Shown: positions 45,490-54,319, counted from the stretch's first letter. The stretch: DNA of 64,000 nucleotides from Yinghuangia seranimata (GCF_029953285.1 NZ_JASAOI010000065.1:36031-100030); one strand, 5' to 3'. Notes: a model not told the origin generated them from the sequence alone. Program-made: numbers and translations.

Positions 45490-46125
45490 CTACCCTCCCA
45501 TCTCGATGGCCTGCAACGGCGCCAGCACCGCCTTGGTCTCACGCAGCACCTGGTAGTACGCCGCGGCCATCACCATGACCTTGTCGTCTTTGGGCACGTC
45601 GGCCTTGCGCAGCACGGTGAACGAGATCTCCGCCGTCGCGTGCAGCGGATTCAGCAGCGCGTCGAACGCCGTCTCCCGGACCGTCAACGCCTCGACCCGC
45701 ACCGGCGTGATGCGCTGCGGCCCCCACGCGAACAGCACGAACGGCACCTTCAACGGCGGAATCGCCTGCCCCTTCGCGCCCTGCCCCAGCAACGACGCCA
45801 CCGCCGCACCCAGAATCGACCCGCCGACCGGCTGCATCAGCATCTCCAGCGCGGCGATCCGCGGCGAGATCCCCGCCGCCATCGTGATCGGCGCCTCACG
45901 CTCCAGCCCGTCCGTGGCGTCGAGTTCGAGCTTCAGCGAGTACTTCTCCTGCGGCGCGCTCGCCACCGTCCGCGGCTGCCCGCCCGGCTGCTCCCGGCCC
46001 GGCGTGCGCTCGCTGCCGAAGACCCGCGTCACCTCCGTCGGGTTGTACTGGAACGTCACCAGCGTCGGCAGCGCGCCCGTGAACGCGTCCTGGTACGAGA
46101 TCAACATGCCCCGGAGCAGAGTCAC
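45490..46125 (-). CDS. CIS tube protein (Afp7-like tube initiator)
   Basis: The 211-aa product matches the contractile-injection-system tube protein family: TFQYNPTEVTRVFGSER, YSLKLELDATDGLE, LFAWGPQRITPVRVEALTVR, and FDALLNPLHATAEISFTVLR. It should join the hub to the first tube ring. GTG 46125 overlaps the small upstream ORF and has GGAGG at good spacing; ATG 46107 is the alternative. Confidence 0.85.
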   Translation of the reverse strand: MTLLRGMLISYQDAFTGALPTLVTFQYNPTEVTRVFGSERTPGREQPGGQPRTVASAPQEKYSLKLELDATDGLEREAPITMAAGISPRIAALEMLMQPVGGSILGAAVASLLGQGAKGQAIPPLKVPFVLFAWGPQRITPVRVEALTVRETAFDALLNPLHATAEISFTVLRKADVPKDDKVMVMAAAYYQVLRETKAVLAPLQAIEMGG

Positions 46126-46310
46126 CGCGCCGCCTCCGCCCGCGCCGCCGACACCGCACGCGCCACCGCCCGGGCCACCTGCGCCTCCGGACCGTTCCCG
46201 ACCCCGCGCCCCGCCACCGCGTCCGCGATCGCCCCGCGCAGCAGATGCGCCGCGGGAGCCGCCGTCACCGGGACGGTCAACCGCAGACCGTCCGCGCCTC
46301 CACCCGTCAT
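46122..46310 (-). CDS. Small conserved-position ORF, 62 aa
   Basis: Family not recognised. The 62-residue Ala-rich protein (LTVPVTAAPAAHLLRGAIAD, AVARAVSAARAEAAR) is predicted to be helical. It is supported by an ATGA overlap with the ATPase stop and a GTGA overlap with the next start, so without it the operon would have an untranslated gap. It may be a small assembly or linker subunit. No motif is visible. Confidence 0.6.
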   Translation of the reverse strand: MTGGGADGLRLTVPVTAAPAAHLLRGAIADAVAGRGVGNGPEAQVARAVARAVSAARAEAAR

Positions 46311-48916
46311 GGCGCCTCCGTCCAGGCCTTGCCGAGCTTGTCGTATTCGCGACGCAGCGCCGTCGCCACCTGCGCCGGGCCGACCACCCCGCCCTCCCGG
46401 GCGGCCAGGAACGCCGCGGCCAGCGCCGCGTTCGCGATCGACCCGCCGGCCAGCTCACGACGCGCCAACGCCTCCGCGTCCAACCCCTCACGCGGCACCC
46501 GGTCCGGAAGACACCGCCGCCACAACTCGACCCGCGCCGCCACGCCCGGCACGTCGAACCGGACCGAGAACCTCAGGCGGCGCAGGAACGCCTCGTCCAA
46601 CGCGGCCCGCTTGTTCGTCGCCAGCACCACCAGACCGGTGAACGACTCGACGCGCTGCAACAGGAAGTCCACCTCGAGGTTGGCCCACCGGTCGTGCGCG
46701 TCCCGCTGCTCGGTGCGCTTGCCGAACAACCCCTCGCACTCGTCGAAGAACAGCACGGCCGCGGCGTTTTCGGCCTCGTCGAACGCCGCGGCGAGGTTCT
46801 TCTCGGTCTCCCCGATGTACTTCGACACCACCGCCGACAGGTCGACGCGGTACAGGTCCTGCTCCAACGCGCCCGCGACGGCTTCGGCGGCCATGGTCTT
46901 CCCGGTCCCGGGCGGCCCCGAGAACAACGCGGCGACGCCCTGCCCGCGCGGCATCCGCCGCCGGAACCCCCAGTCGTCGAACACCAGCGGCGCCAGCCGG
47001 ACGTGCGCCACCACCTCCTCCAACTGCGCCCGCACGTCCTCCGCCAGCACCAGGTCGTCGAGCGTGAACGCCGGGACGACCGGCGCCGCGAGCCGGTGCA
47101 GCGCGTGCCGCGCGGTACGCCGCACCGCGGGCCACACATCCGCCGCCCGCGGCGGCCCCGGCGACCAACGCCGCTGCGCACGCAACGCCTCGACGACGGC
47201 GTCGATCCCCTCCTCGCCGAACGCCAGCCGCGCCGCCAACTCCCGCCCCTGCGCCCGCGCCTGACGGTCGGAGAAGCCCGCCTCCCGCAGCCGGGTCCGC
47301 CAATGCGCGGCCCGCTGCGCCGGATCGGCGGCGGCGATGTCGACGGCGAACGCACCGACCGCCGCGTCACCGGGCGCGCCGACGGCGACCAGCGGCCCGT
47401 CGCCCTCCCGCCACCCGAGCTCACCGAGCGCCGCCGCAGGCACCACCGGCACACCCGCACCGGTCCGGGCCAGCAAGGAGAGTTCCGCCCGCGACCGCCC
47501 GTCCGCGACCGGAATCCGCCCGGCGGCCCGCACGGCCGCGTAGGCGAGCGCGGCGATCCCGGCATCGGCCGGGCCTCGCAGCAGTACGGCACCGAGGGCA
47601 GGCACGGCGAGCACACGCGGCAAACCCGCGCCCGCCGCGCCGCCGGGGCGGGTATCCGGCGCGTCAGCCGCCTTCGCGCCTGACAGGGCCACGAGGTCCG
47701 CCCCGGCGACGGCGGCGGGCGCAGCGAACGACGGTTCCGAGTGAACGGCAACCGCGGTGCCACGAACGGGATCCGGCACATCAGCCGCTTTCGCGCCCGA
47801 CAGGGCCACCGAGTCCGCCTCGGCGACGGCGGCGGGCGCAGCGAACGACGGTGTTGAGTGAGCGGCAACTGCGGTGCCACGAGCGGGATCCGGCGCATCG
47901 GCCGCTTTCGCGCCCGGCAGGGCCACGAGGTCCGCCTCGGCGATGGCGGCGGGCGCGGTGCCACGAGCGGGATCCGGTGCATCAGCCGCCTTCGCGCCCG
48001 ATGCGGCTGTGAGGTCCGGTTCGGCGACGGCGTGTGCCGCGATCGGGCCGCCGAGCGGTGCGGCTGCGGGGGCGGTCGTCGCGAGCCTCTGCGCGAGGCC
48101 CGGTCGGGACGCGTGCGGCTCCACCACGCCACGTCCAGCCGCCGCGGGCGCCGCCTGCGGCACCGGCCCGCTCACGCCGGGCGACACCGCGCTCGGCGCC
48201 GAGAGGAACTCCGCCAGCCGCAAGCGCACTTCGTCGTGCCGTGCCGGAGGTGCCTCCGTCGGGCACACGTCCGCCTCGGGGCATCCGGCCAGGATCCGCC
48301 GCGCGGTCGGGGTCAGCCGCAACGGGCCGTCGCAGCCCGCACCCGGCGCCAGCACGCCGCCGCGGACCAGCCGGTCGCCGTCCTCCCACGCGGCCGGGAG
48401 CCGCAGACCGTACGGCGCCAGCAGCAGTCGCAGGAGACCCGCCGACGCGTAACGCCGCGCGGCGTCGTCGTGAGCACAGCCCAACGCGACCGCGAACTGC
48501 GGCTCGGTCTCCGCCCACCACGCGGCGGCCACGGTCACACGCTCGCCGTCGTCGAGGCCGAGCGCCGCGGCGATGCGCACCAAGTGGTCGTCGTGCCACG
48601 ACGCCTGCGGCTCCGTCCGCTCCACAATCCGCGCCGAAGACTCGTCCGACCGCGCGGCCGCCTGCCACGCGGTCAACTCCGCGAACCGCGCCGCCTCCTC
48701 CGCGCCGACGACGCGCCGCACACCCGCAGCGGCGACCACGGCGCCGGGGCCCGGGCCGAGTTCGCGCCACTGGGCGTCGAGCGCGGTCAGGTACCCGGTA
48801 AGGGCGAGCTTGAGCGCGTCGAGCCCGGTGTCGAGCGGGCCCGCCGGAACCGCCTCACTCGTGCCGGTGGTCGTCTCGCGGCGGCTGCCGCTCAGCACGT
48901 GGCCGCTCCCGTTCAC
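46307..48916 (-). CDS. eCIS AAA+ ATPase (Afp15-like)
   Basis: The 869-aa product has a C-terminal AAA+ domain: Walker A GPPGTGKT at about 668-675, Walker B VLFFDECEGLFGKR, sensor LVVLATNKRAALDEAFLRRL. Afp15-type ATPases are the conserved assembly ATPase of eCIS loci. The N-terminal 230 residues are helical, with a winged-helix-like part (ELTAWQAAARSDESSARIVE). Between them lies a disordered linker of about 120 residues with 39-residue repeats (see the repeat at 47654). GTG 48916 overlaps the DUF4255 stop. Confidence 0.88.
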   Translation of the reverse strand: MNGSGHVLSGSRRETTTGTSEAVPAGPLDTGLDALKLALTGYLTALDAQWRELGPGPGAVVAAAGVRRVVGAEEAARFAELTAWQAAARSDESSARIVERTEPQASWHDDHLVRIAAALGLDDGERVTVAAAWWAETEPQFAVALGCAHDDAARRYASAGLLRLLLAPYGLRLPAAWEDGDRLVRGGVLAPGAGCDGPLRLTPTARRILAGCPEADVCPTEAPPARHDEVRLRLAEFLSAPSAVSPGVSGPVPQAAPAAAGRGVVEPHASRPGLAQRLATTAPAAAPLGGPIAAHAVAEPDLTAASGAKAADAPDPARGTAPAAIAEADLVALPGAKAADAPDPARGTAVAAHSTPSFAAPAAVAEADSVALSGAKAADVPDPVRGTAVAVHSEPSFAAPAAVAGADLVALSGAKAADAPDTRPGGAAGAGLPRVLAVPALGAVLLRGPADAGIAALAYAAVRAAGRIPVADGRSRAELSLLARTGAGVPVVPAAALGELGWREGDGPLVAVGAPGDAAVGAFAVDIAAADPAQRAAHWRTRLREAGFSDRQARAQGRELAARLAFGEEGIDAVVEALRAQRRWSPGPPRAADVWPAVRRTARHALHRLAAPVVPAFTLDDLVLAEDVRAQLEEVVAHVRLAPLVFDDWGFRRRMPRGQGVAALFSGPPGTGKTMAAEAVAGALEQDLYRVDLSAVVSKYIGETEKNLAAAFDEAENAAAVLFFDECEGLFGKRTEQRDAHDRWANLEVDFLLQRVESFTGLVVLATNKRAALDEAFLRRLRFSVRFDVPGVAARVELWRRCLPDRVPREGLDAEALARRELAGGSIANAALAAAFLAAREGGVVGPAQVATALRREYDKLGKAWTEAP
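47654..48005 (-). repeat. In-frame 117-bp tandem repeats within the ATPase gene
   Basis: The segment ATCCGGCGCGTCAGCCG recurs with variation at 47654, 47771, 47888 and 47972. Periods are 117, 117 and 84 bp. The last unit is shortened by 33 bp, which keeps frame. Each full unit encodes 39 residues built around VALSGAKAADAPDP and AAPAAVAEAD. The linker it encodes joins the N-terminal and AAA+ domains. Confidence 0.85.
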
Positions 48917-50049
48917 GGCGTCACCGTCACCGTGGTCGGCGGCCCGGTGACACCGCGCGAACGCAGCGCCAGAGCACGGTCGCCCGTCCTGTCCGCCGGC
49001 ACCGGGAACGTGACCGACACCGGCGTGACGGCCGTGGCCTGTACGGCCGTTCCGTCGACGAACACCAGCGTGTCGTCGTCGCAGTGCGCGGTGGTGACGG
49101 TCGCGGACGCACCCGCGCGCACCGGGCCCGAGGCCGACAGCACGATCGGCTCCACGGTCAGCGCGATGGAGTCGGTGCAGGCCGTCGCACTCGGCGGCAG
49201 CCCGTCGACCGGCGTGGCCGCGAACAGCCGCCGCACGCCCGGCATGAGGTCGTTGCGCGGCAGCCGCAGCACGCTGGCCCCGGGCCCGGTGGAGACCACG
49301 GTCATCGGCCACCCGTCGGACGGCGCCGGTGCCGGGTCGCCGGGCTCGGCGGCCAGCATCAGCCGCGTGGCGGCGGTCGCCCCGGACAGCCGCACCGTCG
49401 TCGTCGCGGGCCCGCCGACCCGGGGCGGGACGGCATCGGTCAGCCGGGCCCCCGCGCTCGGCAGCACGTGGACGCCCACGGTGCGCACCGGCGGCCCGAC
49501 CACATGCGTGACCTGGGGCTCGATGAACACCGGCGACACCACGTAGCCGACGGAGAGCCGCAGCGATTGCGACGCCGCGGTCCACACCTTGGTCAGGGTG
49601 TCGAGGTCGAGCGGCTCCCAGACGATCCGCAACGGCTCGTGCAGGCGCGGCACGGGCTGCGGCAGGAACGGCGAGCCGGGCCCGACGGTGGTGTGCTCGT
49701 GCAGCGAGCGCATCACGGACGCCAGGGCGATGTGGGCGAGTTGGTCCTGGTCGCCGGTGTCGGTCAGCGCGCCGGGGTAGCTGGTCAGGAAGTAGTGCAG
49801 CTCCATGGCGAGCGGCGGCGCGCCGCGCGAGGTGCGGGTGCGCGCCGCGGGCGGCTCCATGTTCCGGTACGCCGCGTTCGGCACCGCGCGGTACAGGAAC
49901 CAGTTGAGCCGCGCCCCGTCGGTGGTGCGGTCGAGCGGCCCGAAGGTAATGCCCGGAGGCGGGTTCACCCCCGCGTCGGCGAGTCCCCTGACGGTGATGG
50001 CTTTGAGCGTCTCGTCGACGACCTGGACGCCGAGCGCGCTGGTCGTCAT
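48913..50049 (-). CDS. DUF4255 cap/terminator protein (Afp16-like)
   Basis: The 378-aa protein has the DUF4255 domain in residues 1-190: VQVVDETLKAITVRGLADAG, LNWFLYRAVPNAAYRN, LAMELHYFLTSYPGALTDTG. This family caps the distal end of the tube and sheath in eCIS. The C-terminal half is Ig-like, ending with VTFPVPADRTGDRALALRSR; many DUF4255 proteins carry such an addition. ATG 50049 overlaps the upstream stop. Confidence 0.88.
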   Translation of the reverse strand: MTTSALGVQVVDETLKAITVRGLADAGVNPPPGITFGPLDRTTDGARLNWFLYRAVPNAAYRNMEPPAARTRTSRGAPPLAMELHYFLTSYPGALTDTGDQDQLAHIALASVMRSLHEHTTVGPGSPFLPQPVPRLHEPLRIVWEPLDLDTLTKVWTAASQSLRLSVGYVVSPVFIEPQVTHVVGPPVRTVGVHVLPSAGARLTDAVPPRVGGPATTTVRLSGATAATRLMLAAEPGDPAPAPSDGWPMTVVSTGPGASVLRLPRNDLMPGVRRLFAATPVDGLPPSATACTDSIALTVEPIVLSASGPVRAGASATVTTAHCDDDTLVFVDGTAVQATAVTPVSVTFPVPADRTGDRALALRSRGVTGPPTTVTVTP

Positions 50050-51134
50050 CGCCGCACCCCCGCCCGACGTTCAACGGGCCGACGGAGGCCCGCGATGGAC
50101 GCCATCGGGTCCGGCGCGGGTGCCGGGGCGGCGGGGGTGACGATCGAGATCTGGTCGATGCGCACGACGGGTGTCGCGGCGTTCGCCGCAGGGGCGGGCG
50201 CCTGCTCGGCGCCACCTCGGCCCGGCGCGGCTGTCGGGCCCGGTGCGGGCGGCCGGCCCGGCACCGCCGCCGCGGTCGGGCTCGGTGCGCGTTCCGACGC
50301 GGCCGGGAGACCGGGCACGGCATCGGACCGCTGCCGGTCGACGAGTGCCGCCACGCGGGCGAGGTACGCCTCGGCCGCGCTGCCGCCCGCGGGGCGGTCG
50401 GGCTCGACCCTGCGAGCCACGGACGGTGCGGCAACGGCCTGTTCGGCAGGCGACCACCCGGCCGCCGACGCCCCTCCGGGCCCGCCCCCGTCCGCGCCAC
50501 CACTCTCGCCCGCGTGTGCCGGGACCACGTCGCCACCACGACCCGACGCCGGACGCGCGTCGGCACCGCCGCTCCGCTCGTCCGGCCAGGCCCACGCGGC
50601 GAGTTCGCGGGCGGCCCCGCCGTACGCCTCTACCATCGCGCCGGTCGCGTGCTCCGCACCGCTCGGCACACTGGTCGCGCGCACGCGGGGACGCCGCACC
50701 GAACCGCCCGCCGCCACCACGGGGTTCCGCCACGGCGCATCCAGTTCGGTCAGCAACGAACCAGTCGCCGGGTCGTCGGCGATGTGCGGATCCCTCGGCC
50801 CCTCCGGAGCGGAAACGGGCGCGGTCGACCCGGTGTGCGCTGTCGTTCGGGGTGTGGGCCCTCGATCGCTAGGGCCCGTTAGCTGTGCCTCGATCCGCGG
50901 CCCCGCCGACCCTGTCGCCACGGCCGACTCGGCGAACGGATCGCCGCTCCACGCGGTGCCCGACGCGGGACGCGCCGCACGCGCCAGCATCCGCGCACCT
51001 GCGCCCGCCGCGCCGGGGGTCGCCCCGGTTGTCGAGGCCGCCGCGCGGTGCCCCGCGTCGCCTGTCCCGCCGGGCCCTCCCCCGTGCGCCGCACCGGAGT
51101 TCACCGCGCCACCGCGGCCCGCGATGGCGGTCAC
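50046..51134 (-). CDS. Disordered Ala/Gly/Pro-rich protein of the cluster
   Basis: Family not recognised. The 362-aa product is nearly all low complexity (Ala, Gly, Pro, Ser, Asp, Arg), with one predicted helix at about 260-285 (GGSAAEAYLARVAALVDRQR). The C-terminal end is more ordered (VVRIDQISIVTPAAPAP, MASIAGLRRPVERR). GTG 51134 has AAGGA 8 nt upstream and overlaps the previous stop by 4 bp; the stop overlaps the DUF4255 start, so it is a genuine operon member. A tape-measure-like or packaging role is possible by elimination only. Confidence 0.65.
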   Translation of the reverse strand: MTAIAGRGGAVNSGAAHGGGPGGTGDAGHRAAASTTGATPGAAGAGARMLARAARPASGTAWSGDPFAESAVATGSAGPRIEAQLTGPSDRGPTPRTTAHTGSTAPVSAPEGPRDPHIADDPATGSLLTELDAPWRNPVVAAGGSVRRPRVRATSVPSGAEHATGAMVEAYGGAARELAAWAWPDERSGGADARPASGRGGDVVPAHAGESGGADGGGPGGASAAGWSPAEQAVAAPSVARRVEPDRPAGGSAAEAYLARVAALVDRQRSDAVPGLPAASERAPSPTAAAVPGRPPAPGPTAAPGRGGAEQAPAPAANAATPVVRIDQISIVTPAAPAPAPDPMASIAGLRRPVERRAGVRR

Positions 51135-51808
51135 GGCCGCCGTCCTTCGGCGATGAGGTCCGCGAAGCGCCGCCTTCGCGCGTCGGGCAGCGCTTCGATG
51201 GCCGCGAGCTCCCAGTGGTAGGCGGACGCGATGAGGTGCACGTCCTCGTCGAGTCGGTCGAGGGCGCGGCCGAGGCCGCGCAGCGCGAGCGCCTGGACGT
51301 CGACGCTCCAGGACGCTGTGGTGCCGCAGTCGGGGCAGGCGCAGTCCATCGTCCCGGACAGCGAGTCGTCGACGAGTTCCAGGTCGGTCGGGCGCGGCCG
51401 CTGCGCGGGCACGCCGACGGTGCACCGGTCGAGCAGCGCGGCGGTGGCCTCCTCGGGGTCGTCGGGCAGGCCGAGGAGGTCGGCGACACACGGTTCGCGG
51501 AGCCCGCCGGTCCCGCGCACGGCGCAGCGCGGCGCGGGGGCCGGGAGTTCGTCGGCGGCGAGCCGGACCTCGTTGTCGGCGCCGCAGTCGCCGCAGTGCA
51601 GCACGAGCCGGACGTCGTCGCCGCACAGGGTGCGGTGCAGGCCGAGCAGCACGCGGTCCGCCTCCCCCAGTGAGGTGTCTGCCGGGTCGCGGCCGACGGC
51701 GGCCAGCAGGGCCGCGACCTGTTCCATCTCGCTGTGCCGCCCGCGCATGGCGCCGAGCACCGTGGTCGCGGTGGGCGGCGCGGTCGCGGGCGGCGTGGTC
51801 GCCGCCAT
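51131..51808 (-). CDS. Zn-ribbon baseplate protein (T4 gp26-like role)
   Basis: The 225-aa protein has two CxxC knuckles, CGDCGADN (about 72-75) and CACPDCG (about 155-160), which can bind one zinc. The C-terminus ASAYHWELAAIEALPDARRR is typical of small baseplate proteins encoded between tube and ATPase in eCIS loci and phages. It probably helps tube/baseplate assembly and may not be structural. ATG 51808 is 3 bp after the tube gene, with AAGGAG upstream. Confidence 0.7.
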   Translation of the reverse strand: MAATTPPATAPPTATTVLGAMRGRHSEMEQVAALLAAVGRDPADTSLGEADRVLLGLHRTLCGDDVRLVLHCGDCGADNEVRLAADELPAPAPRCAVRGTGGLREPCVADLLGLPDDPEEATAALLDRCTVGVPAQRPRPTDLELVDDSLSGTMDCACPDCGTTASWSVDVQALALRGLGRALDRLDEDVHLIASAYHWELAAIEALPDARRRRFADLIAEGRRP

Positions 51809-51811
51809 GGG

Positions 51812-52306
51812 TCACTGCTCCTTGGGCTCGGTGACCGAGGTGTCGCGTTCCCAGCCCTCCAGTTCGATCTTGATGGACTCGATGGCGACGGCCGCGCTCG
51901 CCGCGTCGAGCGCGGGCAGCGCCTGGTACTCGGAGACCCAGCAGCGGAACAGCTTGTAGGAGATGACCTTCTGCCCGGACTCGTTGAACAGGTCGACGAT
52001 GAGGTCCTTGCGGAAGTTCGCGAGCGACTGCGGTCGTTCGAGCGAGTGCGCGAGGTTGGCCCACTTCTCGAACTCGGGGTCGTGGGTGAGGCCGCGCTCC
52101 AGCATGACGGCGTCGTACTTGGTGACCCCGGGGCTCTTGCGGTCGTGGGACGGGTCGGCGCCGTCCCGGTGCGTCACGGCGGCGGTGGACCGCTTGAGCG
52201 CGCCCATCTTGGACAGGCCCGCCACGTACTGGCCGTCCCACTTCACCCGGAACATGAAGCTCTTGTACGGGTCGAACCGCGTCGCGTTGACGGTGAACTG
52301 GGCCAT
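51812..52306 (-). CDS. eCIS inner tube protein (gp19/Afp1-like)
   Basis: The 164-aa product matches the phage tail tube family: FMFRVKWDGQYVAGLSKMGA, MLERGLTHDPEFEKWANLAH, and WVSEYQALPALDAASAAVAI followed by ESIKIELEGWERD. It stacks into the inner tube that is driven into the target. It starts one base after the sheath stop. A single tube gene is present, unlike loci with paralogous tubes. Confidence 0.93.
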   Translation of the reverse strand: MAQFTVNATRFDPYKSFMFRVKWDGQYVAGLSKMGALKRSTAAVTHRDGADPSHDRKSPGVTKYDAVMLERGLTHDPEFEKWANLAHSLERPQSLANFRKDLIVDLFNESGQKVISYKLFRCWVSEYQALPALDAASAAVAIESIKIELEGWERDTSVTEPKEQ

Positions 52307-52307
52307 G

Positions 52308-54278
52308 TCACGCCTCCAGGCGGGAGATCTGGGTGATGGTGAGCACCACGAACTCCGCCGGCTTGAGCGGCGCGAAGCCGATGACGACGTTCACCTTGCC
52401 GAGGTCGATCTCGGACTGCGGGTTGACCGTGTCGTCGCAGATCACGAAGTAGCTGTCGGACTCGGCGCCGCTCGTGCTGCGCTGGAAGGCGCCGGCCCGG
52501 AACAGGCTCCGCATGAAGGTGCCGACGGCGAGCCGCAGCTGTGCCCAGAGGTCCGGGTCGTTGGGCTCGAACACGGCGAACTGGGTGCCGAGGAACAGGG
52601 ACGTCTCGATGTAGTCGGTGAGCCGCCGCACCGGGATGTACTTGAACTCGGACCCCAGGACGTCCGAGCCGGCCAGGGTGCGCGCGCCCCACAGCACGCT
52701 CCCCGCGCCGGGGAAGACCCGCAGGACGTTGACGCCCTTCGGGTTGAGCACGTCCGACACGTCGTCGTCGGTGTGCGTGGACAGGCCGGAGATGCCGTTG
52801 ATCCCGGCGTCGGTCAGGCCGGCCGGGGCCTTCCAGACACCGCGGTTGGCGTCGGTGCGCGCCATGATGCCGGCGACCGCGCCGCAGGTCGGCAGCGACA
52901 GCGTGGTGGTGCCGCCGCCCGGGGCCGACTCGGTGACGGTGATGCGCGGGTAGTACACCGCGCCGTGCGCGCCGGTCTCTCCGCCCAGCACCCCGGTGCC
53001 GGGGTTGGTCTCGTTGCTTCCGGAGAGCCAGTTCGGCGGTGTGTCGGCGAGGAGGAAGGCGTGCTGCTTGCGGCAGTACTCGAGGGCCTTCGACAGTTGC
53101 TGCGACCGGAACGGAGTCGACTCGTCGGGCCCGCTGATCGGCACGTCGGGCAGGCACAGCAGGTTGAAGCGCGGGAAGTCGAGGACGTCGAGCGCGTAGA
53201 TGCCGCCTTTGCCGTTCTGCGGGACCACGTCGTCGGCTGCGACGATGCCGTCCGTGCCTCCGGTGAACGGGACGGGCGCACCCGTCTCGGTGGGCCGGAG
53301 CACGGCGGCGCCGGAGACCTCGGTGCCATGGTTCGACAGGCCCAGGCCGAGTGACTGCCCCGCGTCTCCGCTCGGCGCGATCAGCACGGTCACGGCGCGG
53401 CCGGGGCCGCCGGGGCCGGTGGTGGTCAGCGTGATGTGGTCGGTGTCGTGCGACGCGTCGACGGACAGCCCGGCCGAGGCGGCGGCGGTGTCGATCGCCG
53501 TCACGATGTCGTCGAGGCTCTTGGCGGCGGGGGTGGCGTTGGTCGCGATGACCAGGTCGGTCGGTGGCGCGTAGTCGACCGCGACGCGGAGCGTGCCGTT
53601 GGCCGTGCTCATCTGCACGGTCGCGGCCGGGAGTTTGGCCGAGACCGAGGTGGCCTGCCCGGTGGGGGCGGTGCCCGGCGGCGTGACCTCCGCGGTGACC
53701 AGCTGCGAGTCGGCGAGCGCGGTCAGCACGTAGCGCGGGTGGTGCGGGGCCATCGACAGGCCCGCGTAGGTCTCCTCGGCCACCAGCACGGTCGCGCCCG
53801 TGCGCGGGTCCTGCCCGCGCTGGCGCACGACGAGGGTGAACTGGTCGCCCGGGTTGGGCGAGGTGCCGTAGTGCACCTCGGCCTCCAGCCCGGCGTTTCC
53901 GAGGCGGTTGGCCCACGTGCCGGGGCTGCGGGCGGCCAGCTTGACCGCCGAGCCGCCCGCGCCCGACAGCGTCGCGGTGGCGGGCGCGGCCGCGGTGCCG
54001 CCCGAGTCACGCCCCGCGACGCGCACGACGAGGGCCTGGGAGCCGCCGTTGGCGAAGAAGTGGCCGACGGCGTGGCCCATCGGCCGGAGCGCATCCAGAG
54101 GTGGGCCGAACACGCGCACGTACTCGGCGAGGGAGCGGACGGACACCGGGGTGTTCGTCACGCCCTGCCGAGCGGCTCCGACGAACGCGGTGACCGAGGT
54201 GGACTGGCCCGTGATCGTGTGGACGCCGGAGCGTTGTTCCTGGATGTAGACACCCGGGTGCAGGGGCTGAACTGGCAT
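52308..54278 (-). CDS. eCIS contractile sheath protein
   Basis: The 656-aa product carries the tail sheath signatures: PLHPGVYIQEQRSGVHTITG and TSVTAFVGAARQGVTNTPVS at the N-terminus, WGARTLAGSDVLGSEFKYIP and RRLTDYIETSLFLGTQFAVF at the C-terminus, and the handshake end VVIGFAPLKPAEFVVLTITQ. It is longer than a minimal sheath; the extra residues at about 100-340 form a beta-rich outward insertion (AVTVLIAPSGDAGQSLG). ATG 54278 has GGGAG 5 nt upstream. It is the first structural gene, 59 bp after the SARP gene. Confidence 0.93.
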   Translation of the reverse strand: MPVQPLHPGVYIQEQRSGVHTITGQSTSVTAFVGAARQGVTNTPVSVRSLAEYVRVFGPPLDALRPMGHAVGHFFANGGSQALVVRVAGRDSGGTAAAPATATLSGAGGSAVKLAARSPGTWANRLGNAGLEAEVHYGTSPNPGDQFTLVVRQRGQDPRTGATVLVAEETYAGLSMAPHHPRYVLTALADSQLVTAEVTPPGTAPTGQATSVSAKLPAATVQMSTANGTLRVAVDYAPPTDLVIATNATPAAKSLDDIVTAIDTAAASAGLSVDASHDTDHITLTTTGPGGPGRAVTVLIAPSGDAGQSLGLGLSNHGTEVSGAAVLRPTETGAPVPFTGGTDGIVAADDVVPQNGKGGIYALDVLDFPRFNLLCLPDVPISGPDESTPFRSQQLSKALEYCRKQHAFLLADTPPNWLSGSNETNPGTGVLGGETGAHGAVYYPRITVTESAPGGGTTTLSLPTCGAVAGIMARTDANRGVWKAPAGLTDAGINGISGLSTHTDDDVSDVLNPKGVNVLRVFPGAGSVLWGARTLAGSDVLGSEFKYIPVRRLTDYIETSLFLGTQFAVFEPNDPDLWAQLRLAVGTFMRSLFRAGAFQRSTSGAESDSYFVICDDTVNPQSEIDLGKVNVVIGFAPLKPAEFVVLTITQISRLEA

Positions 54279-54319
54279 GTGTGCTCCCGCCGGGAAGCGA
54301 CCGGACGATTGGAGGCCCC

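Noticed and set aside
32952..54278. Interpretation as a myovirus prophage
   Set aside because: No capsid, portal, terminase, lysis or integrase genes; presence of a DUF4255 cap, AAA+ ATPase and DUF6519 protein points to an eCIS.
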